Assembly: GCA_001950395.1 (NCBI GenBank)
Contig: BDLO01000001.1
Location: 595,979-659,978, forward strand
Direction: 5' to 3'
Length of the DNA: 64,000 bases
Source: Coriobacteriaceae bacterium EMTCatB1
GTDB lineage: Bacteria; Actinomycetota; Coriobacteriia; Anaerosomatales; Anaerosomataceae
Part shown: piece after piece, positions 16,357 through 26,200 of the stretch
How positions within the stretch are numbered: the first letter of the stretch is position 1
Layout of the letters: every line of letters starts with the position of its first letter
Translations under genes and position numbers: made by a program
The notes under the pieces: generated by a model
The model's input: only the letters and a program-made list of their open reading frames with translations
Databases searched by the model: none
What the model was told of the DNA's origin: nothing

Positions 16357-17346
16357 ATGGCACACGCACGCATCACTGGAGTCGGCTCCTACCTGCCAGA
16401 GACGATCCTCTCGAACGAGGACCTCGAGGCGATGGTGGAGACCTCTCACGAGTGGATCGTCACACGAACCGGCATACGAGAGCGCCGTCTCGCACACCCA
16501 GACGAAGCGACCTCCGACCTCGCAGCCGAGGCAGCCCGTCGCGCGCTCGCCGATGCTTCCATCACGCCGGGGGATCTTGACCTGATCGTCGTCGGCACCT
16601 CAAGCCCAGACAAGATCTTCCCGTCCACCGCGTGCCTCGTGGCAGCGAAGATCGGCGCCAGGTGCCCGGCGCTCGACGCGATGGCCGCGTGCACGAGCTT
16701 CGTGTACGCCCTTCACCACGCCACCTCCGCCATTGAGTCGGGGCGGGCAGCACGCGTGCTCGTCGTCGGGGCTGACGCGCTCACACGGCACGTCGACTTC
16801 ACCGATCGCGCCACGTGCGTGCTCTTCGGCGACGGGGCCGGCGCCTTCGTGGTCGAGGCCGGCGACGAGCCGGGAGTGCTCGGCATCGATCTCGGGGCGG
16901 ACGGCACGCGCGCAGACGTGCTGGAGATTCCAGCGTGCGGATCGGCGATGCCCGCATCCGAAGAAGTGCTCGCGAATCGGCTTCAGTTCATAAAGATGAA
17001 CGGCCAAGAAGTCTTCAAGTTCGCAGTCCGCGTGATACCGGAATCCGTGCGGAGGGCCCTCGCCGCGTCAGGTATGACGACCGAGGACCTGGACTGGTTG
17101 GTTCCGCATCAGGCCAACCAGCGCATCCTCGATACGGTGGCCGACCGGCTCGGCGTCGCACACGAGCGCGTGTTCTCCAACATCGCCACGACGGGCAACA
17201 CCTCCGCCGCGTCCATACCGCTCGCGGTCGATGCCCTGTATACTGGCCGGAACCTGCACCCTGGCTCTGTCGTGGCGCTCGTCGGATTCGGAGCGGGGCT
17301 CACGTGGGGCTCTGTGATCGTCAGGTGGACGAAGGAGGCTCGCTAG
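16357..17346 (+). CDS. fabH: 3-oxoacyl-ACP synthase III (FabH)
   Basis: This 329 aa condensing enzyme starts fatty-acid synthesis from an acyl-CoA primer and malonyl-ACP. It has the catalytic Cys in DAMAACTSFVYAL, the His in PHQANQRI and the Asn in NIATTGNTSAAS. The early WIVTRTGIRERR motif is standard. The ATG at 16357 has GAGGGA six bases upstream. It is followed directly by fabK (ATG immediately after TAG). Whether it prefers acetyl- or branched-chain primers cannot be decided here. Confidence 0.95.
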   Translation: MAHARITGVGSYLPETILSNEDLEAMVETSHEWIVTRTGIRERRLAHPDEATSDLAAEAARRALADASITPGDLDLIVVGTSSPDKIFPSTACLVAAKIGARCPALDAMAACTSFVYALHHATSAIESGRAARVLVVGADALTRHVDFTDRATCVLFGDGAGAFVVEAGDEPGVLGIDLGADGTRADVLEIPACGSAMPASEEVLANRLQFIKMNGQEVFKFAVRVIPESVRRALAASGMTTEDLDWLVPHQANQRILDTVADRLGVAHERVFSNIATTGNTSAASIPLAVDALYTGRNLHPGSVVALVGFGAGLTWGSVIVRWTKEAR

Positions 17347-18294
17347 ATGGCGATACGCACCCGGGTGACCGAGCTCCTCGGCATCGAGCACCCCATCATC
17401 CAAGGCGGCATGGCGTGGACCTCGACTGCGGAGCTTGCAGCCGCAGTCAGCAACGCTGGCGGCATCGGCATCATCGGCGCAGGTCACATGCCCACCGACC
17501 TGCTTCGAGAAGAGATACGGAAGGCCAAGTCGCTCACAGACAAGCCGTTCGGGGTGAACCTCATGCTGCTCACGCCACACATCGACGAGATCGTCGAGAT
17601 GGTGCTCGAGGAGCGCGTGCCGGCCGTGACGACAGGTGCAGGCAACCCGGCGAAGTACATCGACGACCTCCACGACCGCGGTATCAAAGTGCTCGCCATC
17701 GCTCCGAGCGTGGCTCTCGCGAAGCGCCTCGAAGCGGCCGGAGCGGACGCGATCATCGGCGAAGGCATGGAGGCCGGCGGCCACATCGGGGAGCTCACGA
17801 CGATGGTGCTCATCCCGCAGCTCGTCGACGCGGTGTCGATCCCGGTCATCGCAGCAGGCGGGATCGCCGACGGACGGGGCGTCGCTGCCGCGTTCGCGCT
17901 CGGCGCCGAAGGCGTCCAAGTGGGGACCCGCTTCATGTGCGCCGAAGAGTGCACGATCCATCCCGCTGTCAAGGAGATGGTCGTCCGCGCCAAGGACCGC
18001 GACACCGTCGTTACGGGCCGCTCGACGGGGCACCCCGTCCGCGTGCTGAAGAACAAGCTCTCGCGCATGCTCGAGGAGCTCGACCGCGAGAACAAGCCCG
18101 AGGAGCTCGAGGCGCTCGGGACCGGCAAGCTCGCGCTGGCGATGCGGCAGGGCGACGTCACCATGGGAAGCGTCATGGCCGGTCAGGCCGCCGCGATGGT
18201 CACGTGCGTGAAGCCCGCGGCCGAGATCGTCGCCGAGATGATGTCCCAGGCGGAAGAGGTCATGCGCTCGCTCGGTCAGATCCCGGAGGCGTGA
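17347..18294 (+). CDS. fabK: Enoyl-ACP reductase FabK (FMN-dependent)
   Basis: This 315 aa FMN-containing TIM-barrel protein reduces trans-2-enoyl-ACP, the last step of each elongation cycle. It has HPIIQGGMAW at the N-terminus, GVNLMLL, GMEAGGHIGE with the conserved His, PVIAAGGIADGRG and VQVGTRFMC. No FabI-type gene is seen in the window. AAGGAGG precedes the ATG at 17347. The one-base overlap with fabD and its place among fabH, fabD and fabG favour a FabK role rather than nitronate monooxygenase. Confidence 0.92.
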   Translation: MAIRTRVTELLGIEHPIIQGGMAWTSTAELAAAVSNAGGIGIIGAGHMPTDLLREEIRKAKSLTDKPFGVNLMLLTPHIDEIVEMVLEERVPAVTTGAGNPAKYIDDLHDRGIKVLAIAPSVALAKRLEAAGADAIIGEGMEAGGHIGELTTMVLIPQLVDAVSIPVIAAGGIADGRGVAAAFALGAEGVQVGTRFMCAEECTIHPAVKEMVVRAKDRDTVVTGRSTGHPVRVLKNKLSRMLEELDRENKPEELEALGTGKLALAMRQGDVTMGSVMAGQAAAMVTCVKPAAEIVAEMMSQAEEVMRSLGQIPEA

Positions 18295-19214
18295 TGCCGC
18301 GCACGTGCGCCATCGTCTTCCCCGGGCAGGGGTCGCAGCGGGTGGGCATGCTCGACCGCCTGCCGTCAGTCCCTGACCTCGACCGCCTCCTGGACGCCGC
18401 TGAGGCCCTCGCGGACCTGCCCCTGCGCCAGATCGCATCCGGCGCGGACGAGACCGCGCTCTCCGACACGCGAGCAGCACAGCCGCTCCTGTACCTGGCT
18501 GACTGGGCCTGGGGAGTAACGCTGCTCTCGGAAGGCTTGGGGCCGCGCGCGCTTGCAGGCCACAGCCTCGGCGAACTGGCCGCTCTCGCAGTCGCAGGGT
18601 GCTTCTCGGTGGAGGCTGGGCTCGAGCTCGTCGTGCTCCGCAGTCGCCTGATGGCGGAGACCGCCGCGAGCACCCCGGGCGGGATGGCAGCAGTCCTGGG
18701 TCTCGACGGAGACACCGTCCGGGACGCGTTGGCCGGGATCACCGGCATCTGGATCGCGAACGACAACGCCCCTGGACAGGTCGTCATATCGGGGACCCAC
18801 GCGGCGTTGGATGACGCAGTCCGCGAGCTCGCCGCAGCCGGCGCTCGTCGTGTGGTGCCCCTTGCGGTGTCCGGCGCGTTCCACTCGCCGATCATGCAGC
18901 CTGCGGCAGACGCGTTCGCAGCGGTGCTTCGTGACGTCCCGATGCGCGACGCCGCATACCCGGTCCTCCAGAACGTCGCGCCGGAGCCGACGACCGACGG
19001 CGCGCTCATACGCGAACGTCTCGCCGAGCAGATCGCAAGCCCTGTCAGGTGGACCGAGACGATGCTCGCGATGCGCGGCCTCGGGATCGAGGTCCTCGTG
19101 GAGGCAGGGCCGGGCTCAGTGCTGACAGGGCTCGCCCGCCGAGTGGACGGCATCGCTGCGATCGCCGTCGAGACCGAAGGCGTCGCTCGAGTGATGGAGG
19201 AGGTCGTCTCATGA
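18294..19214 (+). CDS. fabD: Malonyl-CoA:ACP transacylase
   Basis: This 306 aa enzyme loads malonate onto ACP for elongation. It begins with IVFPGQGSQRVGM and carries the nucleophile motif GHSLGE, the Arg in LVVLRSRLM, and the His of SGAFHSPIM. The ATG at 18294 overlaps the last base of the fabK stop and follows GGAGG by four bases; a GTG at 18291 is a weaker alternative. Its stop overlaps the fabG start (ATGA), so the fab genes are translated as a coupled chain. Confidence 0.95.
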   Translation: MPRTCAIVFPGQGSQRVGMLDRLPSVPDLDRLLDAAEALADLPLRQIASGADETALSDTRAAQPLLYLADWAWGVTLLSEGLGPRALAGHSLGELAALAVAGCFSVEAGLELVVLRSRLMAETAASTPGGMAAVLGLDGDTVRDALAGITGIWIANDNAPGQVVISGTHAALDDAVRELAAAGARRVVPLAVSGAFHSPIMQPAADAFAAVLRDVPMRDAAYPVLQNVAPEPTTDGALIRERLAEQIASPVRWTETMLAMRGLGIEVLVEAGPGSVLTGLARRVDGIAAIAVETEGVARVMEEVVS

Positions 19215-19966
19215 TCTCGCTTGAAGGCACAGTCGCGCTCGTCACCGGCGCGAACCGCGGCATCGGCGCCGCCATCGCGTACCGGCTCGGCACGCTTGGC
19301 GCCACCGTCGCCCTCAACGTCCGCGGCGACGCGTCGGGTGCGCAAAGCGTCATCGACCGCCTTGCCGCCGAGGGCCACGCAGGCGCGCATGGCATCGTGT
19401 CGGCCGACGTCTCAGACTCCGCCGCGGTCGAGCGCATGGTGGCCGAGGTCGTGGAACAGCACGGTCGGCTGGACGTCGTGGTGAACAACGCTGGCATCAC
19501 GCGCGACGGGCTCGCGGTCCGCATGTCGGACGAGGATTGGGGCGCGGTCATCGGCACCAACCTCTCGGGCGCGTTCTTCGTCTCTCGCGCCGCAGCGAAG
19601 ACTATGATGCGCCAGCGGTCTGGCTCGATAGTCATGATCTCGTCGGTCGTGGGTCTCGTCGGCAATGCGGGCCAGGCCAACTACGCGGCCGCCAAAGCCG
19701 GGCTGCTCGGGCTCACGCGCTCGCTCGCACGCGAGCTGGCGCCCCGCAACGTGCGCGTGAACGCCGTGGCTCCGGGGTTCATAGCCACGGACATGACGGC
19801 TGCGCTCCCTGAGCCGGTCAAAGAGGCGGCGCTCGCCTCCATCGCTCTCAAGCGTTTCGGGGAGCCCGAGGACGTGGCGGATGCCGTCGCGTTCTTGGCG
19901 TCCGACGCCGCGAAGTACATCACTGGACAGGTCATCGCCGTCGATGGCGGGATGACCTTCGCCTGA
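19211..19966 (+). CDS. fabG: 3-oxoacyl-ACP reductase FabG
   Basis: This 251 aa short-chain dehydrogenase reduces 3-oxoacyl-ACP with NADPH. It has the TGANRGIGAAIA cofactor loop, NNAGITRD, the catalytic Ser in MISSVVGLVGNAGQ, the YAAAK tetrad motif and GFIATDMT near the C-terminus. Its ATG overlaps the fabD stop. The acpP promoter appears to lie across its last codons. Confidence 0.95.
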   Translation: MISLEGTVALVTGANRGIGAAIAYRLGTLGATVALNVRGDASGAQSVIDRLAAEGHAGAHGIVSADVSDSAAVERMVAEVVEQHGRLDVVVNNAGITRDGLAVRMSDEDWGAVIGTNLSGAFFVSRAAAKTMMRQRSGSIVMISSVVGLVGNAGQANYAAAKAGLLGLTRSLARELAPRNVRVNAVAPGFIATDMTAALPEPVKEAALASIALKRFGEPEDVADAVAFLASDAAKYITGQVIAVDGGMTFA

Positions 19967-19981
19967 TTCCTTCGCTATCAT
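19952..19981 (+). promoter_or_regulatory. Candidate promoter for acpP
   Basis: TATCAT (19976-19981) with an ATGACC -35 candidate (19952-19957, spacer 18) lies at the fabG/acpP junction. It would add transcription for the very abundant acyl carrier protein. This rests on consensus similarity only. Confidence 0.42.
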
Positions 19982-20011
19982 TCGCAAAGACAGGGGAGAG
20001 GAGGTGGACTG

Positions 20012-20251
20012 GTGGACAACGAGGAGATCTTCCAGAAGGTCAAGGACGTCATCGTCGATCAGCTGAACGTCGACGAGGACGAGGTGACGCTCGAGGCGTC
20101 CTTCATCGACGACCTGGGGGCTGACTCGCTCGACATCGTCGAGCTCGTCATGGCTCTCGAAGAGCAATTCGGCATCTCCATCCCCGACGAGGAGGCGGAG
20201 AACATCAAGACCGTCGGCGACGCGGTCGACTACATCGCTGCGAACGCCTGA
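20012..20251 (+). CDS. acpP: Acyl carrier protein
   Basis: This 79 aa acidic helical protein carries acyl intermediates on a phosphopantetheine arm. The attachment Ser lies in the [18 protein letters not shown] motif. GAGGAGGTGG precedes the GTG start at 20012. The gene lies between fabG and a second FabK-like gene and is followed by a perfect 12-pair hairpin, so it can probably be made in excess over its neighbours from its own promoter. Confidence 0.97.
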   Translation: MDNEEIFQKVKDVIVDQLNVDEDEVTLEASFIDDLGADSLDIVELVMALEEQFGISIPDEEAENIKTVGDAVDYIAANA

Positions 20252-20262
20252 TCTCGTCTGTC

Positions 20263-20290
20263 CCGCCCGGCCGCTCCTGCGGCCGGGCGG
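20263..20290 (+). terminator. Strong hairpin after acpP
   Basis: CCGCCCGGCCGC, loop TCCT, GCGGCCGGGCGG is a perfect 12-pair stem starting 12 bases after the acpP stop. No T tract follows. It could be a Rho-aided terminator or processing/stability element that sets acpP apart from the downstream genes. Confidence 0.55.
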
Positions 20291-20312
20291 CGTGCACCCT
20301 CGAGGAGCTCCC

Positions 20313-21281
20313 GTGGAACTTCCCAGTCTCACCATCGGCAGCCGCACCGCCCGCCTCCCCATCGTGCAAGGCGGCATGGCTGTCCGCATCTCCCTCGCGC
20401 CGCTGGCTGCTGCGGTGGCACGCGAGGGCGGCGTCGGCGTCATCGCCGGCTCCGGCTTGTCGCCTGAAGAGCTTGCAGCCGAAGTGCGTGCTGCCCGCTC
20501 CCAGACCGACGGCGTGCTGGCGGTGAATGTCATGGTGGCCGTGAGGCAGTTCAAGGAGCTCGTGCAGGCAGCCATCGCCGAAGGCATCGACATCGTGATC
20601 GCGGGAGCGGGCTTTTCCCGAGACGTCTTCTCCTGGTGCCACGACGCAGGCGTGGAAATCGTCCCGATCGTCGGCAGCGCGAGAGTCGCGAAGCTCGCTG
20701 AACGCTTCGGCGCCTCGGCCGTGATCGTCGAGGGCTACGAGGCCGGGGGGCACCTCGGCACTGACCGATACATGCTCGATCTGCTGCCAGAGATCATCGA
20801 GGCCGTCGACCTCCCCGTGATCGGCGCTGGCGGCGTCGTGACCGGCGCCGACATCAAGCGCGTGTTGGACGCGGGAGCCGCAGGCGTCCAGATGGGGAGC
20901 CGATTCGCCGCCACCGTCGAGTCGTCGGCCTCTGATGCGTTCAAACAGATGTACGTCCAGGCCACAGAAGACGACATCGTCATCATCAAGAGCCCCGTCG
21001 GAATGCCCGGCCGGGCGATCCGCAACCCCTTCGTCGAGCGGCTCGAGCAGGGCGACGTGCCCCGCATCGAGCGTTGCGTCGCGTGCTTGAAGGAGTGCCA
21101 CCGCGACTACTGCATCATCGACAAGCTCGTCAAGGCCCAGCAGGGAGACGTCGTCAACGGCCTCGTTTTCGCCGGGTCGTCTGCGGCCCGCATCCACGAC
21201 GTCCCGACCGTCCACGAGCTGATGGCACGGCTCGTCGACGAGTGGCGCGAGGCGACCCTCGCGCAGGGCGAGACCCGATGA
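20313..21281 (+). CDS. Second FabK/nitronate monooxygenase-family flavoprotein
   Basis: This 322 aa FMN TIM-barrel protein is related to FabK and nitronate monooxygenases. It shows LPIVQGGMAVR, VNVMVAV, GYEAGGHLGT with the conserved His, PVIGAGGVVTG and VQMGSRFAA. It differs from the first FabK by a Cys-rich segment: Cys255, 258, 262 and 267 (C-x2-C-x3-C-x4-C), a possible metal or iron-sulfur site. The GTG at 20313 is preferred because GAGGAG lies five bases upstream. Its place between acpP and fabF suggests a fatty-acid role, perhaps a second enoyl reductase, but this is not proven. Confidence 0.78.
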   Translation: MELPSLTIGSRTARLPIVQGGMAVRISLAPLAAAVAREGGVGVIAGSGLSPEELAAEVRAARSQTDGVLAVNVMVAVRQFKELVQAAIAEGIDIVIAGAGFSRDVFSWCHDAGVEIVPIVGSARVAKLAERFGASAVIVEGYEAGGHLGTDRYMLDLLPEIIEAVDLPVIGAGGVVTGADIKRVLDAGAAGVQMGSRFAATVESSASDAFKQMYVQATEDDIVIIKSPVGMPGRAIRNPFVERLEQGDVPRIERCVACLKECHRDYCIIDKLVKAQQGDVVNGLVFAGSSAARIHDVPTVHELMARLVDEWREATLAQGETR

Positions 21282-21294
21282 GGAGGACCCGCGC

Positions 21295-22524
21295 ATGACA
21301 CGAAGAGTAGCGGTCACGGGCATCGGCGCCGTCTGCGCGCTCGGCGTCGGCGCAGATCGCGTGTTCGAACGCTTGGTCGCTGGAGAGTCAGGCGTCCACA
21401 CGATCACGAGCTTCGACGTCTCCGCGTACACGACCAGGTTCGCCGCGACGCTCGACGACTGGGACCCCTCGCCGTGGCTCGACCCGAAAGAGGCCCGTCG
21501 GCTCTCACGATTCCAGCAGTTCGCGATCGCCGCCGCAGACGAGGCCGTCGCGCAGTCCGGGCTCGTCATCGACGAGAGCAACGCCGAGCGCGTCGGCGTC
21601 ATCGTCGGCTCGGGCATCGGCGGCTTGCACGCTCTCGAGGAGCAGCACTCCGTGCTTCTCGAGCGCGGCCCTTCGAGAGTGACGCCGTTTCTGGTGCCGA
21701 TGATGATCGTGGACCTCGCTGCCGGCCACATCTCCATCCGGCACGGCGCGAAGGGCATCAACTACGCGCCCGTCTCCGCGTGCGCGACGGGGAACCACGC
21801 GATCGGAGAGGCCGCCGAAGCCATCCGCCGGGGCGCCGCAGATGCGGTGATCTGCGGAGGCTTCGACTGCGGCGTCACCCCGCTCGGGCTTGCTGGGTTC
21901 TGCGCGGCGCGTGCCCTGTCCACCCGCAACGACGACCCGGCAGGTGCGTCTCGTCCGTTCGACGCCCGACGAGACGGGTTCGTCATGGGCGAGGGCGGCG
22001 GCATCCTCGTGCTCGAGGAGTGGGAGTCTGCCGTAGCTCGCGGCGCAGAGGTGCTCGCGGAGGTCGTAGGGTACGGTGCGACCGCGGACGCGTACCACAT
22101 GACCGCACCCGCTCCCGACGGGAGCGGCGCACGGCGGGCGGTGTCCGACGCGCTGCAGCAGGCGCGGATGCGGCCGGAAGACGTCTCGTACATCAACGCG
22201 CACGGCACCTCCACGCCTCTCGGCGACATCGCCGAGACGCAGGCCATCAAAGCCGTGTTCGGCGCCGACGTCCCACCGGTTTCGTCGACGAAGTCCATGA
22301 CGGGCCACCTCCTCGGTGGCGCCGGAGCATTGGAAGCCGTCGTCTGCGTGCAGGCCATACGCAAGGGCGTGGTGCCGCCGACGATCAACTACGAGCAGCC
22401 GGATCCCGAGTGCGACCTCGACTACGTGCCGAACGTCGCCCGCGAGATGGACGTGCGGGCGACGCTTTCGAACTCCTTCGGGTTCGGCGGCCACAACGCG
22501 TGCCTTCTGTTCGCTCGGCCATGA
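21295..22524 (+). CDS. fabF: 3-oxoacyl-ACP synthase II (FabF)
   Basis: This 409 aa condensing enzyme elongates acyl-ACP with malonyl-ACP. The Cys-His-His triad is visible: Cys in SACATGNHAIGEA, His in NAHGTSTPLGD and His in SMTGHLLGGAGA. The C-terminal NSFGFGGHNA motif is present. GAGGAG precedes the ATG at 21295. Its stop overlaps the rnc start (ATGA). No fabZ or fabA dehydratase is present in the cluster, so that step must be encoded elsewhere. Confidence 0.95.
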   Translation: MTRRVAVTGIGAVCALGVGADRVFERLVAGESGVHTITSFDVSAYTTRFAATLDDWDPSPWLDPKEARRLSRFQQFAIAAADEAVAQSGLVIDESNAERVGVIVGSGIGGLHALEEQHSVLLERGPSRVTPFLVPMMIVDLAAGHISIRHGAKGINYAPVSACATGNHAIGEAAEAIRRGAADAVICGGFDCGVTPLGLAGFCAARALSTRNDDPAGASRPFDARRDGFVMGEGGGILVLEEWESAVARGAEVLAEVVGYGATADAYHMTAPAPDGSGARRAVSDALQQARMRPEDVSYINAHGTSTPLGDIAETQAIKAVFGADVPPVSSTKSMTGHLLGGAGALEAVVCVQAIRKGVVPPTINYEQPDPECDLDYVPNVAREMDVRATLSNSFGFGGHNACLLFARP

Positions 22525-23237
22525 GCACTCGTGCGGACATCCTGACGAGAGTGCAGCGCACCGTCGGCTACAGCTTCTCCGATCCGGAGCTACTGGCCAG
22601 AGCCCTCACTCACCCGTCGTACGCCGCGGAGAATCCGTCGGCCTCAGACTACGAGCGGCTGGAGTTCCTCGGCGATGCCGTGTTGGGACTCGTCGTAGCC
22701 GAGCGGCTGTTCGAAGCCTTCCCTGAAGCGCGCGAGGGAGAGCTCACTCGTCGGAAGATCGCAGCGGTCTCCGGCTCGCGCCTCGCAACGGCGGCGCGAG
22801 AAGCGGGGCTCCAGGACGCGATCGCTCTCGGACACGGCGAGCAGGCCTCCGGTGGGGAGAAGGACTCCATATTGGAGAACGTGCTTGAGGCACTCGTCGG
22901 GGCCGTCTACCTGGACGGAGGTCTGGACGCTGCGCGCACCGTCGTGGACCGCTTGCTCGGCGACATCACGACGATCGCGGAAGCGCCGCCGCAAGACCCG
23001 AAATCAGCGCTGCAGGAGCTGACGCAGGCCCGCGGGCTCGGTCTCCCCTCGTACAGGGTGGTCGAGTCGTCAGGCCCTCCGCATGCGCCGCGTTTCGTCG
23101 TCGAGGCGACCGTCGCCGGTCGGCCGTTCGGCCGAGGTGAAGGCCCTTCAAAACGCCAGGCCGAGAAGGCCGCGGCGGCGGCCACGCTCGAAGCCCTCAA
23201 GCCCTCTGACGAGTCTCAGGCGCCAGGCGCTGTGTGA
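22521..23237 (+). CDS. rnc: Ribonuclease III
   Basis: This 238 aa double-strand-specific RNase matures rRNA and cuts structured mRNAs. The signature ERLEFLGDAVLGL and the second catalytic region ENVLEALVGAVYLDGG mark the RNase III domain. A C-terminal double-stranded-RNA-binding domain spans about 160-230. The ATG overlaps the fabF stop. The fab-rnc-smc-ftsY order matches many Gram-positive bacteria. Confidence 0.96.
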   Translation: MSTRADILTRVQRTVGYSFSDPELLARALTHPSYAAENPSASDYERLEFLGDAVLGLVVAERLFEAFPEAREGELTRRKIAAVSGSRLATAAREAGLQDAIALGHGEQASGGEKDSILENVLEALVGAVYLDGGLDAARTVVDRLLGDITTIAEAPPQDPKSALQELTQARGLGLPSYRVVESSGPPHAPRFVVEATVAGRPFGRGEGPSKRQAEKAAAAATLEALKPSDESQAPGAV

Positions 23238-23297
23238 TAGCATTACCTGGCGCAACAGACCGGCGTTCCAACGTCGGCGTGGACCGGAAGGCGTCGC

Positions 23298-26200
23298 TTG
23301 TACCTCAAGTCGATCACGCTCAAGGGCTTCAAGTCGTTCGCTGACCGAACGCGCCTGGTTCTCGAGCCGGGCGTGTCGGTCATCGTCGGTCCCAACGGCT
23401 CAGGCAAGTCCAACATTTCCGACGCGGTCTTATGGGCTCTCGGCGAGCAGTCGGCGAAGTCGCTGCGCGGCAACGCCATGGAGGACGTCATCTTCGCCGG
23501 CTCCTCCGCACGGCAACCGGTCGGCGTCGCAGAAGTCGACCTCGTCCTCGACAACGCGGACGGAACGCTTCCGCTCGAGTTCAGCGAGATAACGATCACC
23601 CGGCGGATGTTCCGCAACGGGGAGAGCGAGTACCTGCTCAACCAGTCGCCCGTGCGGCTGATGGACGTCCAGGAGCTGCTGCACGACACCGGGCTGGGGA
23701 AGGACACGCCGTCCATCATCAGCCAAGGACGGCTCGACGAAGTGCTGAACTCGAAACCCGAGGACCGCCGTGCGCTCATCGAGGAGGCGGCGGGCGTCCT
23801 CAAGCACAAGCGCCGTAAGGACCGCGCGCTGCGCAGGCTCGTGTCGATGGACGTGCACGTCGACCGCATACGCGACGTCCTGGCCGAGATCGACCGGCAG
23901 CTCCGGCCCCTGGAGCGACAGGCCTCGAAGGCAGCCGAGCACCGCGAGCTCGTCGAGAAGCTGCGCGAGATCGAGATCGGGCTGGCAGTCGCAGACCTCA
24001 AGGACCTGCAGCAGCAGTGGGAGGCGGCCGAGAAGCGGGAGCGGGAGCACGACGCGGAGGTCGAGCTCGCCCGCTACCGCCTCGCAGAGAAGGAGCGGGA
24101 GCTGCAGAAGTTCCAGTCGCTCCTCGAAGAGAAGGGGCTGTTCGTCGGCGATCTCTCGGAGCAGCGCCGCCGTCTGCAGTCCGTCTTGGAGCGGCTGAAC
24201 TCCGGGCTTCTGCTTCTCGAGGAGAAAGGCAAGAACCTCGTCGAGCGGCTGTCTGAGCTGCGCCAGAAGATCCACGTGAGCGAGTCGCGCCTGCAGGCGC
24301 GCTCTGCGGAGCTCGAGCAGATCGCCGAGGAGCGAGCTGTCACCGACGCCCGGCTCGCAGCCCTGTACTCGCAGCTCAACGACCTGCGGAAAGCCGCCGA
24401 AGCGGCCAAGAAGGAGCGCATGGCCGCCGAGGACTCGCTGTCTGCCGCCTTAGGCGAGCAGCGCCGCGTCCGCAAGGAGGTCGAGGAGGCGCGCGCCGAG
24501 CTCGCGAAGCTGCAGCAAGCGCTGTCCGCCTTCACGCTCGAGCGCGACATGCTCGCCGAACGCATGGCCGCTCTGCGCGAGCAGCGCACCGCGCTCGCCC
24601 AGACGCTCTCGGCTCGCCGCGAGCGGGTCGATGCGCTCGCTGCCCGGCTCGAACGCACCCGCAAGGAAGCGGTGCTCGCCGAGTCCGACGTGGACAAGCG
24701 CGTCCGCCTCGTGGAGTCCAAGCGAGCGGCGCTTGAAGAGCGCCGGTCGCGTCTGTCGGACGTCAGGGCCGAGCTCAAAGCCCTTGAGGAGATCGACCGG
24801 GCGTTCGAAGCGGCCTCTCCGGGTCTCGCGTGGCTCCTGCAGGAACAGCACCGCACACCCGAGGTCTTGGGGCCGCTTGCCGACCTCATCGCCGTGGACG
24901 AGGAGTACGAGCGCTTGGTCGAGCACGCGCTCGGAAGCGACATGTTCGCCGTCGCGCTCAGCACCCGTGACGTGCTCGGCTCTCTCGTGGCTCGTCTCGC
25001 GGGCGACGGCGTCGGCGAGTACTCGCTCGTGCCGGTCGACGTCGAGCCGCTGAGCTGCCCTGACGGTCCTGGCGCTCCGCTCCTGGACGTGATCCGCGTG
25101 TCCGACGAGCGCGCTTCGGGGGCCGTGGCAGCGCTTCTCGGCGACATCCGCGTGCTCGACAGCGCCGAGGAGGCCCTCGCCTCGGCCAAGACCCATCCTG
25201 TGTGCCGCTACGCCACCCGGGACGGCCTCATCGTGTGGCCGTCCGGCAAGGTATGCTCGGGTCCTCAAGCGAGCCAAGACGCTCAGGTGCTCAGCCGCAA
25301 GCGCCGCATCGCCGAGCTCGTCGACGAGGTCGCAGCGGCCGAGTCCGCAGTGGGCGAGGCAGAAGCTGAGCTCGTCGCAGCCGAAGAAGCTCTCTCCGCC
25401 GCACAGCAAGACCTCCTCGAGCTCTCCCAAGCGATCGCGACGCTGACCGCCGACACGACCGCCGCACGAGAGGAGATCGGCAGGCTCGAGCAGAGCATCG
25501 CTGACATCGACGCCGAGGGCGCTCGCATCGACCTCAGGCTCCGCCAGATCGAGGAGCGCAGCGTCAAGGACCGCCCGCTCGAGCGGCAGCTGGAGGAGAC
25601 GATCGAACGGGGGAGCGCGCGCATCGAAGAGCTCGAAGAGATCGCTGCGGTCCGACGCGACGAGCGCGACGCTCGCTTCCGCGAGGAGTCCGACCTCGCC
25701 GCGAAGCTCTCCGAGTGCCAGGTCGAGATCGCTGCCGTCTCCGAACGCCAGGTCCACCTCAAACGCCGCTACTCGGCGACGATCGCGGAGCTTGAGGAGC
25801 TCGAGCGGCTCTTGGAGCAGTCACGCCAGACCGAAGCTGCGCTCGAGATCCTGCGCGAGCGGGTCCAGCCGCTTCACGAGCTCTACACGCTGCTCCTCGA
25901 TCGGGCGGAGCACTGGGCCGCACGGCTTCGCGACCGCGCGCGCTTCGAGCAAGCCGACTCTGAGTCGCTGCGCACCACGATCCACGAGGCGCAGCAGGCG
26001 GTCCGCGATGCGCAGGCCGTCATCGACGAGCTCTCGGAGCGCACCGCCGAAGTCCGCGTCGAGAAGGCGCAGCTCGAGCTCAAGGTGAAGGCGGCAGCCG
26101 CCCGGATCGTCGAGGAGCTCGGCGTTCCGCTGGAGCTGGCCCTCGCGACCGAGCCGCCCGAGGACCGCGCTGCGGCCGCGGACGCTGCCGCACGGCTGCG

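Noticed and set aside
12590-16376. Very long open frames on the - strand opposite the acyl-CoA ligase, DRTGG and plsX genes
   Set aside because: High GC content keeps antisense frames open. They show no recognisable family motifs, lie fully opposite well-identified genes and lack plausible ribosome sites.
17232-17246. GTATACTGG -10-like element inside fabH
   Set aside because: It has no -35 partner and the next gene is already coupled to fabH; probably chance.
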